DNA of 13,806 nucleotides from Methylococcaceae bacterium (lineage in GTDB: Bacteria; Pseudomonadota; Gammaproteobacteria; Methylococcales; Methylomonadaceae), in the NCBI GenBank assembly GCA_947484105.1, contig CANKON010000010.1:1-13806 (forward strand), written 5' to 3'. A model generated the notes under the pieces. The model saw nothing but the letters and a program-made list of their open reading frames with translations, was not told the origin of the DNA and did not search any database. This document shows positions 7,049 through 13,806 of this stretch, one piece after another. Both the position numbers and the translations under genes were made by a program. Numbering within the stretch: the first letter of the stretch is position 1; each line of letters begins with the position of its first letter.

Positions 7049-7400
7049 AATCGGTGGCTTGCGGCGATGGCGCAAGTCCATTGATAGTTTGCTTTTGTCC
7101 AGCATAAACTAGCAAGGGCTGCCACGCCTCATCATCACCAATCACCATACCGCTTCTGTCCAGCCATTTGAATCGATAAAACATCTGTTGATTGTCGGAA
7201 TCCGTATTCAAAATTTCTGCTTGAACCGACATCAGATGATTACGTTTTGTTGCCATGATATTACTCACCACTAAGTAATCCATTTCGCCATGTTGTTCGA
7301 CTTTTGTCGGAATACTATTTGGGCGAGGCGGCGGAGGCGTTGCACAAGCAGATAAGGCTAATGCCGCAGCGATACATAAACTCAAAACTAACTTTTTCAT
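7005..7400 (-). CDS. ycfL: YcfL family outer-membrane lipoprotein
   Basis: The 131-residue product begins MKKLVLSLCIAAALALSACA, a lipoprotein signal peptide with lipobox LSAC and acylation at C19. A Pro-rich stretch (TPPPPRP) follows, then a beta-rich DUF1425-type domain with VSNIMATKRNHLMSVQAEILN, QMFYRFKWLDRSGMVI and a Trp-containing W-x-P-L-x-x-x-AGQ segment. YcfL genes commonly neighbour COG3014 and the penicillin-binding-protein activator lpoB; the role of YcfL itself is unknown. Its ATG overlaps the stop of the COG3014 gene by 4 bp (ATGA, 7397-7400), with GGAG upstream inside that gene. No lpoB follows. Instead, its final codons overlap the C1-pathway gene coming from the other side. 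Confidence 0.87.
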   Translation of the reverse strand: MKKLVLSLCIAAALALSACATPPPPRPNSIPTKVEQHGEMDYLVVSNIMATKRNHLMSVQAEILNTDSDNQQMFYRFKWLDRSGMVIGDDEAWQPLLVYAGQKQTINGLAPSPQATDFKILVSSPDNSGNP

Positions 7401-8887
7401 TTTTTACTCCGTTTTTTGATAGAAGATTTACGCGCTTTTTTGCTAACCGCTTTAGGTGGTTTTGGTACAATTTCGGGTTCAACAACTTGTGGTGCAGGCG
7501 GCGCGATGATATTCGCGGGCATTTTTGCACCATAAACAGGTTGCGACCAATAAACTTGATTCCCAACCATTCGCGCCACAATTAGCGCGTGTGCGCCGTT
7601 AATATCAAGCGTTTTTCGGTTTAAACCCAGTGAAAATTCATGTTTGCCCGTCGGAATAGAGAATCGCGCTACATTGATGGCGGAAGGCAATGTTCGCCAT
7701 GTCCGTTCGTCAGCCGATTCAGTCACCACATTGGCGACATTCAACACCACCCCAGCAAGTTGAGCATAACCGTTATTACTGCTCATCAATGCCTGTTGTG
7801 AAGCGGTTTTAATGGCGGCTCGCAAAATCCCTCGCAAAATAATACCAGGCATATCGTCTTTTAACGCCCGTTTCGACATCGCGTCCAAACTCGTTACCAT
7901 CGCCAGTGGCTCTGTGTTTGCATTGTCAACATTCACAGTAAGCGGCGCATTTGTACGAGTCATGTCCGAATGTAACACAGGAAACGAAATCGGAATCACA
8001 CCCAAGCCTTTATAAATCACAGGAATCGGAATCATGACCGAACTTAATGACGGAGCAACGCCGCTTTCAACAACCATCAACACATCGGTTTCATTTGGTT
8101 TTTGTTGGCGTGGTCGTGAATCCAAACCTGCCAAACCGTCTTCCAATATTTTAATATTTGGACGCAATTCAATCGCTTGCCGATAACCCGCCGATGCCAA
8201 ACTCGGTTCGCCCAATGCTTCATAAACGAAACCCGCTAAATAATGGCTAAATGCGCTTTGATAACCATTTTTTAACGAAGTAATTTCTGGCGAATTCAAA
8301 GTTTCAACGGGATAACCGTTTAAATCTTTAAACGTCGTACCAATGCCTTTTTCTTTACTTTCTTTTTCAATTGCATCGGTTTCTTTAGCTCGCACTTCGG
8401 TAATTATCGCTTCGCGTTCATGCGTTTTTTTGATTTCAGTTCTCGCAAAATCCCAATCACCGTTTAATAAATGATTCAATGCTAATTGTGTCGAAAGCAT
8501 GACTTTTTCATAATCATGCCCATCGTAACGGCGGGTTTTATCGTTCAATGTCACTGAACCGATATTTTCTAAAATGGCACCCGCCCGAATTTTCGCTTCA
8601 TTTTCCCATTCATTCACCAAATGATCCGCCGAAAGCCACGTCGTCACGCTGTCTTTGTATTTGTTATCAAAACGTTGCAACGTGCCTTTTTCAAAGTAAT
8701 ACAACAAATCTTTATCGCTGCTCGTGTTATTTGAATCGAGTTGTTGAATCGCTTGTGACACTTGTCCTTGCGCGACCAAATCAACAGTTTGTTTCAGTTC
8801 GTTGTCGTAACTTCGCATTACCGAACAGCCCGAAAGTGCGAAAGTAATGGCTAAGGTTAAAGTGAGTTTTCGGGGGAAAATGAGCAT
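7397..8887 (-). CDS. COG3014-type lipoprotein with TPR-like N-terminal region
   Basis: The 496-residue product starts with a lipoprotein signal peptide, lipobox LSGC, acylated at C21. After it comes a helical, TPR-like region (QGQVSQAIQQLDSN, LLYYFEKGTLQRF, LLNGDWDFARTEIKKTHER), where a Trp/Phe-rich repeat pattern is visible. SHYLAGFVYEALGEPSLASAGYR is a clear TPR-like helix pair near residues 213-235. The C-terminal half is beta-rich and contains the PVIY and PISFPV segments. The protein ends in a Pro then Lys-rich tail (KPPKAVSKKARKSS..., ends KKRSKK), unusual for a lipoprotein. The family is conserved beside YcfL and LpoB in gammaproteobacteria; function is unknown. The ATG has AAGGA 5 nt upstream, overlapping the SulP stop (8-bp gap), so it is the middle gene of a three-gene operon. 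Confidence 0.85.
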   Translation of the reverse strand: MLIFPRKLTLTLAITFALSGCSVMRSYDNELKQTVDLVAQGQVSQAIQQLDSNNTSSDKDLLYYFEKGTLQRFDNKYKDSVTTWLSADHLVNEWENEAKIRAGAILENIGSVTLNDKTRRYDGHDYEKVMLSTQLALNHLLNGDWDFARTEIKKTHEREAIITEVRAKETDAIEKESKEKGIGTTFKDLNGYPVETLNSPEITSLKNGYQSAFSHYLAGFVYEALGEPSLASAGYRQAIELRPNIKILEDGLAGLDSRPRQQKPNETDVLMVVESGVAPSLSSVMIPIPVIYKGLGVIPISFPVLHSDMTRTNAPLTVNVDNANTEPLAMVTSLDAMSKRALKDDMPGIILRGILRAAIKTASQQALMSSNNGYAQLAGVVLNVANVVTESADERTWRTLPSAINVARFSIPTGKHEFSLGLNRKTLDINGAHALIVARMVGNQVYWSQPVYGAKMPANIIAPPAPQVVEPEIVPKPPKAVSKKARKSSIKKRSKK

Positions 8888-8895
8888 AAAAATCC

Positions 8896-10479
8896 TTAAT
8901 TTTGAGGTGCCAAAGTATCAGTTAGTACATGACTTTCCAGTTTTACATCACCGTACAAATTTATCAGTTCAACTTTAATATTGTCGTCGGCAGCGGCATC
9001 TAAAAAGTTTTCAATCACTTCCAAAATATCATGATCGACAAAATTCGTTTTCGTTGCATCAATTGTGACAGTGCTATTTTCTTCAATTTGTAAAATACAT
9101 TTCCGCAACAATGCTTTATTCAAAAACGAAACATCTTTGTTAAACGAAATTAAATAATGTGAATCGGTTTTTGTCATCGTAATCGCGGCATGATAATTCG
9201 CTTTAATCACAAAAAACAAACCAATCGTCATGCCAATTACCATGCCTTTTAATAAATCCGTTCCAACAATTGCCACAATCGTGATTACAAACGGTAAAAA
9301 TTGACTCATCCCTTTGTGGTAAAAATGTCTGAAAATTTTTGGATTCGCCAGTTTATAACCTGTGTGCAATAAAATTGCTGATAAACACGCAAGTGGTATT
9401 TTGTTTAAAATACTCGCCAAAAATAGCACGCTCAACAGCAACCAAACACCATGCAAAAAACACGACATTGATGATTTTCCACCCGCGTTAATGTTTGCCG
9501 CGCTTCGCACAATTACTGCCGTCATTGGCAAACCACCTAATAAACCACTTACGATATTTCCCACACCTTGCGCCTTGAGTTCTCGATTTGTGGGCGCGAT
9601 GCGTTTAAAGGGATCCAGTTTATCTGTTGCTTCCAAACTTAACAGCGTTTCCAAACTCGCAATAATTGCAATCGTTGCCGCTACAACGTAAGTGTGTGGA
9701 TTGCTCAAATAACTAAAATCAGGCAGCATGAAATTATTAAGTAAATCACTTGGTTTAGTAAGAATCGGCAAACTGACTAAATGCTTTGTGTGAACCGCAA
9801 ATTCTGGCGCGAATTGCATCGCCCATTCGTTAAAACCGACTCCCCAAATGACAGCAATTAAAGGTGCTGGAATGAATTTCAACGTCGGATGATTTTTCAA
9901 AAATCCCCAACCAATAATAATCAGCAATGCCATGACACTGATAATAATTGAGCCAGTCGATACATTTTGTGAAAGCGACTCGAAAAGCTCTAAAAAACTC
10001 GATTGTGCGGTTTCTTGCATATAACTTTCGTCACCTTCAAAACTCGTGTCATAGCCTGTCGCGTGTGGAATTTGTTTGATAATTAAAATTAAGCCAATCG
10101 CTGCAAGCATTCCTTCAATGACCGACGAAGGAAAAAATGCGCCAATAATACCTGCGCGTAAAAAACCTAAAATTAACTGAAAAATACCCGCTAAAACCAC
10201 TGCCATCAATAAACCTTGAAAACTGCCCAATGTTTCAATCGCGCTGAAAACAATGACCGTTAAACCTGCCGCTGGTCCTGAAACACAAAGTTGCGAACCG
10301 CTTAAAATGGACACTAAAATTCCGCCGACAAGTCCCGCAATAATCCCTGAAAATAACGGTGCGCCTGAGGCTAGCGCGATACCCAAACACAATGGCAAAG
10401 CCACTAAAAAAACAACTAATGACGCGGGTGCGTCATCTTTGAAATGTTGACTGTAATACTGAACGTGTTTGTGAATCAT
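8896..10479 (-). CDS. SulP (SLC26-type) inorganic anion transporter with C-terminal STAS domain
   Basis: The 527-residue product is a multi-span membrane protein. Its first spans contain APASLVVFLVALPLCLGIAL (17-36), GIIAGLVGGI and the SulP signature SGSQLCVSGPAAGLTVIV (60-77). Later come SLETLLSLEATDKLDPFKR and RELKAQGVGNIVSGLLGGLP, both characteristic of SulP. About 87 cytoplasmic residues (441-527) form a short STAS-like domain, including VTIDATKTNFVDHDILEVIENFL. SulP proteins carry sulfate, bicarbonate or other anions. This Asp-rich-opening subtype (FKDDAPASLVVF) is often thought to carry bicarbonate, but sequence alone does not settle the substrate. The ATG at 10479 follows TGGAGA with a 7-nt gap. 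It is the first gene of an operon with two envelope lipoproteins. Confidence 0.92.
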   Translation of the reverse strand: MIHKHVQYYSQHFKDDAPASLVVFLVALPLCLGIALASGAPLFSGIIAGLVGGILVSILSGSQLCVSGPAAGLTVIVFSAIETLGSFQGLLMAVVLAGIFQLILGFLRAGIIGAFFPSSVIEGMLAAIGLILIIKQIPHATGYDTSFEGDESYMQETAQSSFLELFESLSQNVSTGSIIISVMALLIIIGWGFLKNHPTLKFIPAPLIAVIWGVGFNEWAMQFAPEFAVHTKHLVSLPILTKPSDLLNNFMLPDFSYLSNPHTYVVAATIAIIASLETLLSLEATDKLDPFKRIAPTNRELKAQGVGNIVSGLLGGLPMTAVIVRSAANINAGGKSSMSCFLHGVWLLLSVLFLASILNKIPLACLSAILLHTGYKLANPKIFRHFYHKGMSQFLPFVITIVAIVGTDLLKGMVIGMTIGLFFVIKANYHAAITMTKTDSHYLISFNKDVSFLNKALLRKCILQIEENSTVTIDATKTNFVDHDILEVIENFLDAAADDNIKVELINLYGDVKLESHVLTDTLAPQN

Positions 10480-10519
10480 AAGAATCTCCAGTGGTTTAAC
10501 GAATTCATAGTGAATCGAT

Positions 10520-10525
10520 ATTATA
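10520..10525 (-). promoter_or_regulatory. Possible -10 element for the SulP operon
   Basis: On the minus strand a perfect TATAAT lies 40 bp upstream of the SulP start, in the 112-bp gap after the TPR gene. The -35 region at 17 bp spacing is only a T-rich stretch (TTTCTT), so the promoter is weak or activator-dependent. Just downstream, GATTCACTATGAATTC is an imperfect palindrome that could be an operator. I see no convincing terminator in this gap. Confidence 0.4.
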
Positions 10526-10591
10526 TTTCAATCTACCATCACAAGAAAAAACAATCTAAAAACCGTCTTTTGTTTTTCTCTTCAAATAGTT

Positions 10592-11965
10592 TTAACGATG
10601 TTGCATGATTCGCTCAATGTTATTTTGGGCTATTGAATACTCAAAATCCAATTCAAGTGCTTTAACGTATAACTTGTAAGCTTTTTCATTATTTCCCGCC
10701 ACTTCATAGGCAACGCCTAAATTATTAAACACACGCGCCTTGTAAGGTGATTTATAAGAGGCATCTTCCCATAACGCAATTTCACTGTAGTAATCTTGAT
10801 TACGCATAAATGTAAATAAAAAAAATACTAATAATGTGCTAATTACGACTGTTTTAATAGCAGTTTTATATTTCAATGATGTCGCATAAAAGCAATCAAT
10901 TTCAAAGCTCAACGGTAATGCAACGCCAACAAGTGCAAGATACATTTGTCTGTCATTAACAACGTCTAATCTTGGAACAATGGAATTGGTTGGTAAAAGA
11001 TGCAATACAAACCAAAATGCGCCAAATCGCCACCAAAGTTTTAGTTTTGAAGACACTGTCAAATAAAAGAAAATCCCTAAAAGAAAACTCAACTGAATCG
11101 CCGTCAAAAAATCCATTTCATGAATAACAGGCAAATCAGGGTCGATATTTAAACGTCCAATCCAAAACAATTTCGATAAGAGATAAGTCACTGCATTGAT
11201 TTGAGTAAGGAGATTTTCGTATAGCGTTCGTTCAGAAAAAGCGAATGTTAGAAGATTGTGATAACTGGGTTTCAAAAATAGAATCAATCCAATAATAACT
11301 AGAAAAATCCAATGAACGATTTGTTTGAAATAGGCAGATTTTAAAGATTTTGTTTCCGCAAAAACTTCCCAAAGCAATAATGCAACAGGAAGCGTAACGG
11401 CAATTTCTTTTGTGGCGACAGCCGCTAAAAATAAAAATGGTGAACAGACAAATTGCAATAACCATTTCTGTTTTTGACGACCATTGATATAAAACAGCAA
11501 ACTGGTGAGGTAAAAAAACGTCATCAGCGACATAGAACGACCGCTAATATAAGTGACGGCTTCCGTTTGCAACGGATGTAGCACAAAAAATAATGCTGCA
11601 ATAAAAGCCGTTTGCTGATTTTGATGAATGCCCGTATTTTCTAACACGCGACTCATGCTGAAAAAACGGACTAAATAAAAAACTAAAACACCGTTTGCCG
11701 CATGAATACTGATGTTAAAAAAATGAAAACCAAATAAACCCAATCCAGATGTCCAATTCAACGCATAAGTCAGTTTTAATAAAGGACGAATGCCGTGCAA
11801 CATATCCTTAAAACAATCTTTAAGCGAATGAACTGGACTGTAATTTACAATGACGTTGTAATCGTCATACTGAAAAACCCCTTTGAAAGCATTTAAATAG
11901 ACGAGAAATGTAATCCCAACAATACTGATAATTGAAAAACGTGTTGATAGACAAAAATCCCTCAT
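10592..11965 (-). CDS. TMTC/GT-C-like polytopic membrane protein with C-terminal TPR
   Basis: The 457-residue product has about 9-11 hydrophobic spans. After span 1 comes FQYDDYNVI (31-39), whose acidic pair D34-D35 occupies the catalytic loop-1 position of GT-C glycosyltransferases such as PMT and TMTC proteins. FFVLHPLQTEAVTYISGRS (around 125-145) is a second TMTC-type motif. Residues 410-443 form one TPR (ARVFNNLGVAYE...ALELDFEY), with a partial second helix to the end. Such proteins transfer sugar from a lipid carrier, but bacterial members are little studied and neither acceptor nor donor can be inferred. The family usually carries several TPRs, so this copy has a short tail. The ATG at 11965 has GGAA upstream and lies 13 bp after the stop of the heptad-repeat lipoprotein gene, suggesting co-transcription. 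Confidence 0.75.
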   Translation of the reverse strand: MRDFCLSTRFSIISIVGITFLVYLNAFKGVFQYDDYNVIVNYSPVHSLKDCFKDMLHGIRPLLKLTYALNWTSGLGLFGFHFFNISIHAANGVLVFYLVRFFSMSRVLENTGIHQNQQTAFIAALFFVLHPLQTEAVTYISGRSMSLMTFFYLTSLLFYINGRQKQKWLLQFVCSPFLFLAAVATKEIAVTLPVALLLWEVFAETKSLKSAYFKQIVHWIFLVIIGLILFLKPSYHNLLTFAFSERTLYENLLTQINAVTYLLSKLFWIGRLNIDPDLPVIHEMDFLTAIQLSFLLGIFFYLTVSSKLKLWWRFGAFWFVLHLLPTNSIVPRLDVVNDRQMYLALVGVALPLSFEIDCFYATSLKYKTAIKTVVISTLLVFFLFTFMRNQDYYSEIALWEDASYKSPYKARVFNNLGVAYEVAGNNEKAYKLYVKALELDFEYSIAQNNIERIMQHR

Positions 11966-11978
11966 GATTCCGTTTTAT

Positions 11979-12512
11979 TTAAAAGCTATCACAGATATGT
12001 TGGTGTTTTCCTTTTTCGTAAGGTTCTGGAGTTGTAATAGGATGTGGCAGATTTTGTTTTGCCAAACATTCTTTCATTTCTTTAGTCATCGGGTCATTTG
12101 CAGCCATTTCTTTACCAAATACCATTGCACGTTGTGTCGCTTTATCGCGTTTTCCCTGACGACATAACAGCTTAATTTCATCGGTAAATGCAGTTGCTTT
12201 TTGAGCGCGTCTTTCCATTCCAGCCTGATCGATATTTTGCAAGCAACTCATACTACTATTTTTGGATGAAAAAGTTCTTTGGGCTTGATTAGCAGAAGCG
12301 TCTGACGAGGTAGACGCGCGTTCTGCAGAACTGTAACCTCTTTGAGCAGAAGAAAAATCTCTTTGCGGGTAAGACGAATTCAAACCCGCAGCATTTAATC
12401 CATAAGGCACTTGACCCGATAATATATCTTGAACCACCCCGCCTCTTGCTAAACAGCCTGACAAAAGAACGACTGCACAGCCAAGCATAAACCACGACAT
12501 TTTATTGTTCAT
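11979..12512 (-). CDS. Lipoprotein with Ser-rich heptapeptide repeats, unknown function
   Basis: The 177-residue product has a lipoprotein signal peptide with lipobox LSGC and acylation at C20. Residues 50-84 follow a 7-residue period: QRDFSSA, QRGYSSA, ERASTSS, DASANQA, QRTFSSK. A more globular, charged helical region follows (SCLQNIDQAGMERRAQ... to 150), then a Pro-containing His-rich end (KGKHQHICDSF). Beyond the acylated cysteine there are four more (C90, C117, C149, C174), enough for two disulfides in the periplasm. No known family is recognised. The ATG has AGAGG 8 nt upstream. It lies 20 bp after aspC and 13 bp before the TMTC-like gene on the same strand, so it is probably co-transcribed with both. 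Confidence 0.75.
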   Translation of the reverse strand: MNNKMSWFMLGCAVVLLSGCLARGGVVQDILSGQVPYGLNAAGLNSSYPQRDFSSAQRGYSSAERASTSSDASANQAQRTFSSKNSSMSCLQNIDQAGMERRAQKATAFTDEIKLLCRQGKRDKATQRAMVFGKEMAANDPMTKEMKECLAKQNLPHPITTPEPYEKGKHQHICDSF

Positions 12513-12532
12513 CTTACTCGCCTCTTAAAAAT

Positions 12533-13714
12533 TCAAATTGCTCTTTTGATGCGTTCGAGAGCGTTTTTTAAATTATCCATGCTGGTCGCAATCGACAGCC
12601 GAATATGTCCTGGTGTTCCAAATGCGGATCCTGGCACAAGTGCCACACCTGCTTTTTCGATTAAATAATCTGAAAATGCTAAATCGTCATCAATACCATC
12701 TAAACGCGCCAATAATTTTTCAATATTTGGAAAAACGTAAAAAGTACCGTCAGTTTCAACGCATTCTACGCCGTCAATCGTATTCAATTCGGCAACGACA
12801 AAATCATGGCGTTTTTTGAATTCCACACACATATCGCTAATGAAACTTTGATCGCCTGTCAACGCAGCTAACGCGGCATATTGTGAAATCGAGGTTGGAT
12901 TTGAGGTACTTTGAGATTGAATCGTACACATCGCTTCAATCAATTGTTCATTTCCCGCGGCGTAACCAATGCGCCAACCTGTCATCGAATACGCTTTTGA
13001 TACGCCATTCATCACAATCGTGCGGTCATAAAATTCAGGGTGTGCGTTCAAAATGTTCACAAACGTGCCTTGCTCCCAAAGAATATGCTCGTACATATCG
13101 TCGGTGGCGATAATGATATTTGGGAAATCAGCAAGTATATCGCCCAACGCTTTTAATTCTTCTAACGAATACGCCGCGCCCGATGGATTCGACGGGCTAT
13201 TGATAAAAATTAAACGAGTTTTTTCGGTAATTGCGGCGCGTAATTGCTCAGGTGAAATTTTGAAATTTTGTGCTTGCGTCGTTTCAATAATCACGGGAAC
13301 GCCATCCGCCAACAAAACCATATCAGGATACGAAACCCAATAAGGCGCAGGAATAATGACTTCATCACCTGCATTTAAAAGAGCTTGCGTCAAATTAAAT
13401 GAACTTTGTTTACCGCCGCAGGAAACTAAAATTTGTTTCGGGTTATATTCTAAACCGTTGTCGTTTTTGAATTTGTCGATAATCGCTTTTTTCAACGGTG
13501 CAATGCCATCAACAGCGGTGTATTTTGTGAAACCTTTGTTAATTGCTTCAATTGCCGCGTGTTTAATAAAATCAGGCGTATCGAAATCAGGTTCGCCTGC
13601 CCCCAAACCAATAATATCGTGACCTTCGGCACGCATTTTTGCAGCGCGAGCAGTAATGGCTAAAGTCGGAGAAGGTTTTACAGCATTGACGCGATTAGAA
13701 AGTTGGATGCTCAT
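12533..13714 (-). CDS. aspC: Aspartate aminotransferase, class I fold (possibly aspartate/prephenate type)
   Basis: The PLP-dependent enzyme interconverts aspartate and oxaloacetate using 2-oxoglutarate/glutamate; class Ib members may also use prephenate. From the ATG at 13714 it has 393 residues, the usual length. Motifs are GLGAGEPDFDTP (36-47), PYWVSYPD (124-131), INSPSNPSG (171-179), the PLP-phosphate and ring contacts near DDMY (205-208), the lysine motif VSKAYSMTGWRIG with K240 as Schiff-base residue, and the carboxylate-binding arginine in GHIRLS (R372). The frame extends upstream to a TTG at 13753, but that start sits inside a hairpin stem, and the extra 13 residues are unlike the family. 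No clear Shine-Dalgarno precedes 13714. It is the first gene of the run with the lipoprotein and TMTC-like protein. Confidence 0.92.
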   Translation of the reverse strand: MSIQLSNRVNAVKPSPTLAITARAAKMRAEGHDIIGLGAGEPDFDTPDFIKHAAIEAINKGFTKYTAVDGIAPLKKAIIDKFKNDNGLEYNPKQILVSCGGKQSSFNLTQALLNAGDEVIIPAPYWVSYPDMVLLADGVPVIIETTQAQNFKISPEQLRAAITEKTRLIFINSPSNPSGAAYSLEELKALGDILADFPNIIIATDDMYEHILWEQGTFVNILNAHPEFYDRTIVMNGVSKAYSMTGWRIGYAAGNEQLIEAMCTIQSQSTSNPTSISQYAALAALTGDQSFISDMCVEFKKRHDFVVAELNTIDGVECVETDGTFYVFPNIEKLLARLDGIDDDLAFSDYLIEKAGVALVPGSAFGTPGHIRLSIATSMDNLKNALERIKRAI

Positions 13715-13745
13715 GTTTATATTTTGTAATTGATAGACAAAAGAA

Positions 13746-13772
13746 AGGTGCAAAGTCGAAAACTTTGCACCT
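13746..13772 (-). terminator. Strong hairpin with T-rich tail just upstream of aspC
   Basis: A perfect 11-bp stem, AGGTGCAAAGT (13746-13756) with ACTTTGCACCT (13762-13772), closes a 5-nt loop. On the minus strand it is followed by TTTCTTTTG, as in an intrinsic terminator. It could end a gene beyond the right edge. However, it abuts a promoter-like sequence (13775-13803) that points the same way, so it may instead lie in the aspC leader. It starts 31 bp upstream of the aspC ATG. Confidence 0.65.
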
Positions 13773-13774
13773 GT

Positions 13775-13803
13775 TTTATAGTGAATTAACGCAAATTTTG
13801 CAA
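13775..13803 (-). promoter_or_regulatory. Sigma-70-like promoter pointing into aspC
   Basis: On the minus strand TTGCAA (13798-13803, 4/6) and TATAAA (13775-13780, 5/6) are spaced by exactly 17 bp. Transcription would begin near 13768, inside the 5' arm of the hairpin at 13746-13772, giving an aspC leader of about 55 nt. No alternative promoter fits in the 31 bp between the hairpin and the start codon. Confidence 0.6.
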
Positions 13804-13806
13804 TGC

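Noticed and set aside
10480..10591. Terminator between the TPR gene and the SulP operon
   Set aside because: Only a 6-bp A/T-dominated stem (AAAAAC/GTTTTT) is present; too weak to call.
13715..13753. TTG start giving 13 extra residues to the aminotransferase
   Set aside because: The TTG is inside a strong stem and the family begins at MSIQLSNRV-like sequence.
1..13806. CRISPR arrays, tRNA/rRNA genes, insertion sequences, integrases or att sites
   Set aside because: Reading both strands showed no regularly spaced repeats, cloverleaf-like genes, transposase motifs or long direct repeats.

Overview
The window is AT-rich, densely coded chromosomal DNA from a gammaproteobacterium. The best clue to lifestyle is a hydantoinase/oxoprolinase-fold protein of the type linked to H4MPT/methanofuran C1 transfer (5981-7048), a family found in methylotrophs and methanogens. 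Together with the gammaproteobacterial lipoprotein genes (COG3014-YcfL) and an HvfB/HvfC-type iron-oxidase pair, it suggests a Methylococcales-like methanotroph or methylotroph. This taxonomic guess is inference; no methane monooxygenase or other diagnostic gene is present. I see no tRNA, rRNA, insertion sequence, phage gene or CRISPR array, so this looks like ordinary chromosome rather than an island.

Layout, left to right. (1) 1-403, minus strand: a 43-residue single-span membrane protein with a near-consensus promoter, strong ribosome site and its own terminator, followed by the 5' part of an HTTM-domain membrane protein that runs off the left edge. (2) 549-1443, plus strand: an extended -10 promoter drives an exported lipocalin-like protein and a three-span membrane protein, neither of known function. 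A convergent hairpin separates them from (3) 1483-4383, minus strand: rhlE, then a DUF692/MNIO oxidase translationally coupled to its DUF2063 (HvfC-like) partner. No peptide precursor is visible nearby. (4) 4538-7048, plus strand: gatB and, directly abutting it, the C1-pathway protein. Its 3' end overlaps by 44 bp the end of (5) 7005-10479, minus strand: a tight SulP anion transporter - COG3014 lipoprotein - YcfL lipoprotein operon. (6) 10592-13714, minus strand: an aspC-type aminotransferase, a Cys-containing lipoprotein with heptapeptide repeats, and a TMTC/GT-C-like membrane protein with a terminal TPR, tightly spaced and probably co-transcribed. A strong hairpin and a promoter overlap just upstream of aspC.

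Points most worth a second look are the orphan MNIO/DUF2063 pair, the highly expressed-looking 43-residue membrane protein and its attenuated HTTM neighbour, the promoter-hairpin overlap ahead of aspC, and the heptad-repeat lipoprotein. Every functional call rests on reading motifs by eye; no database search was possible.
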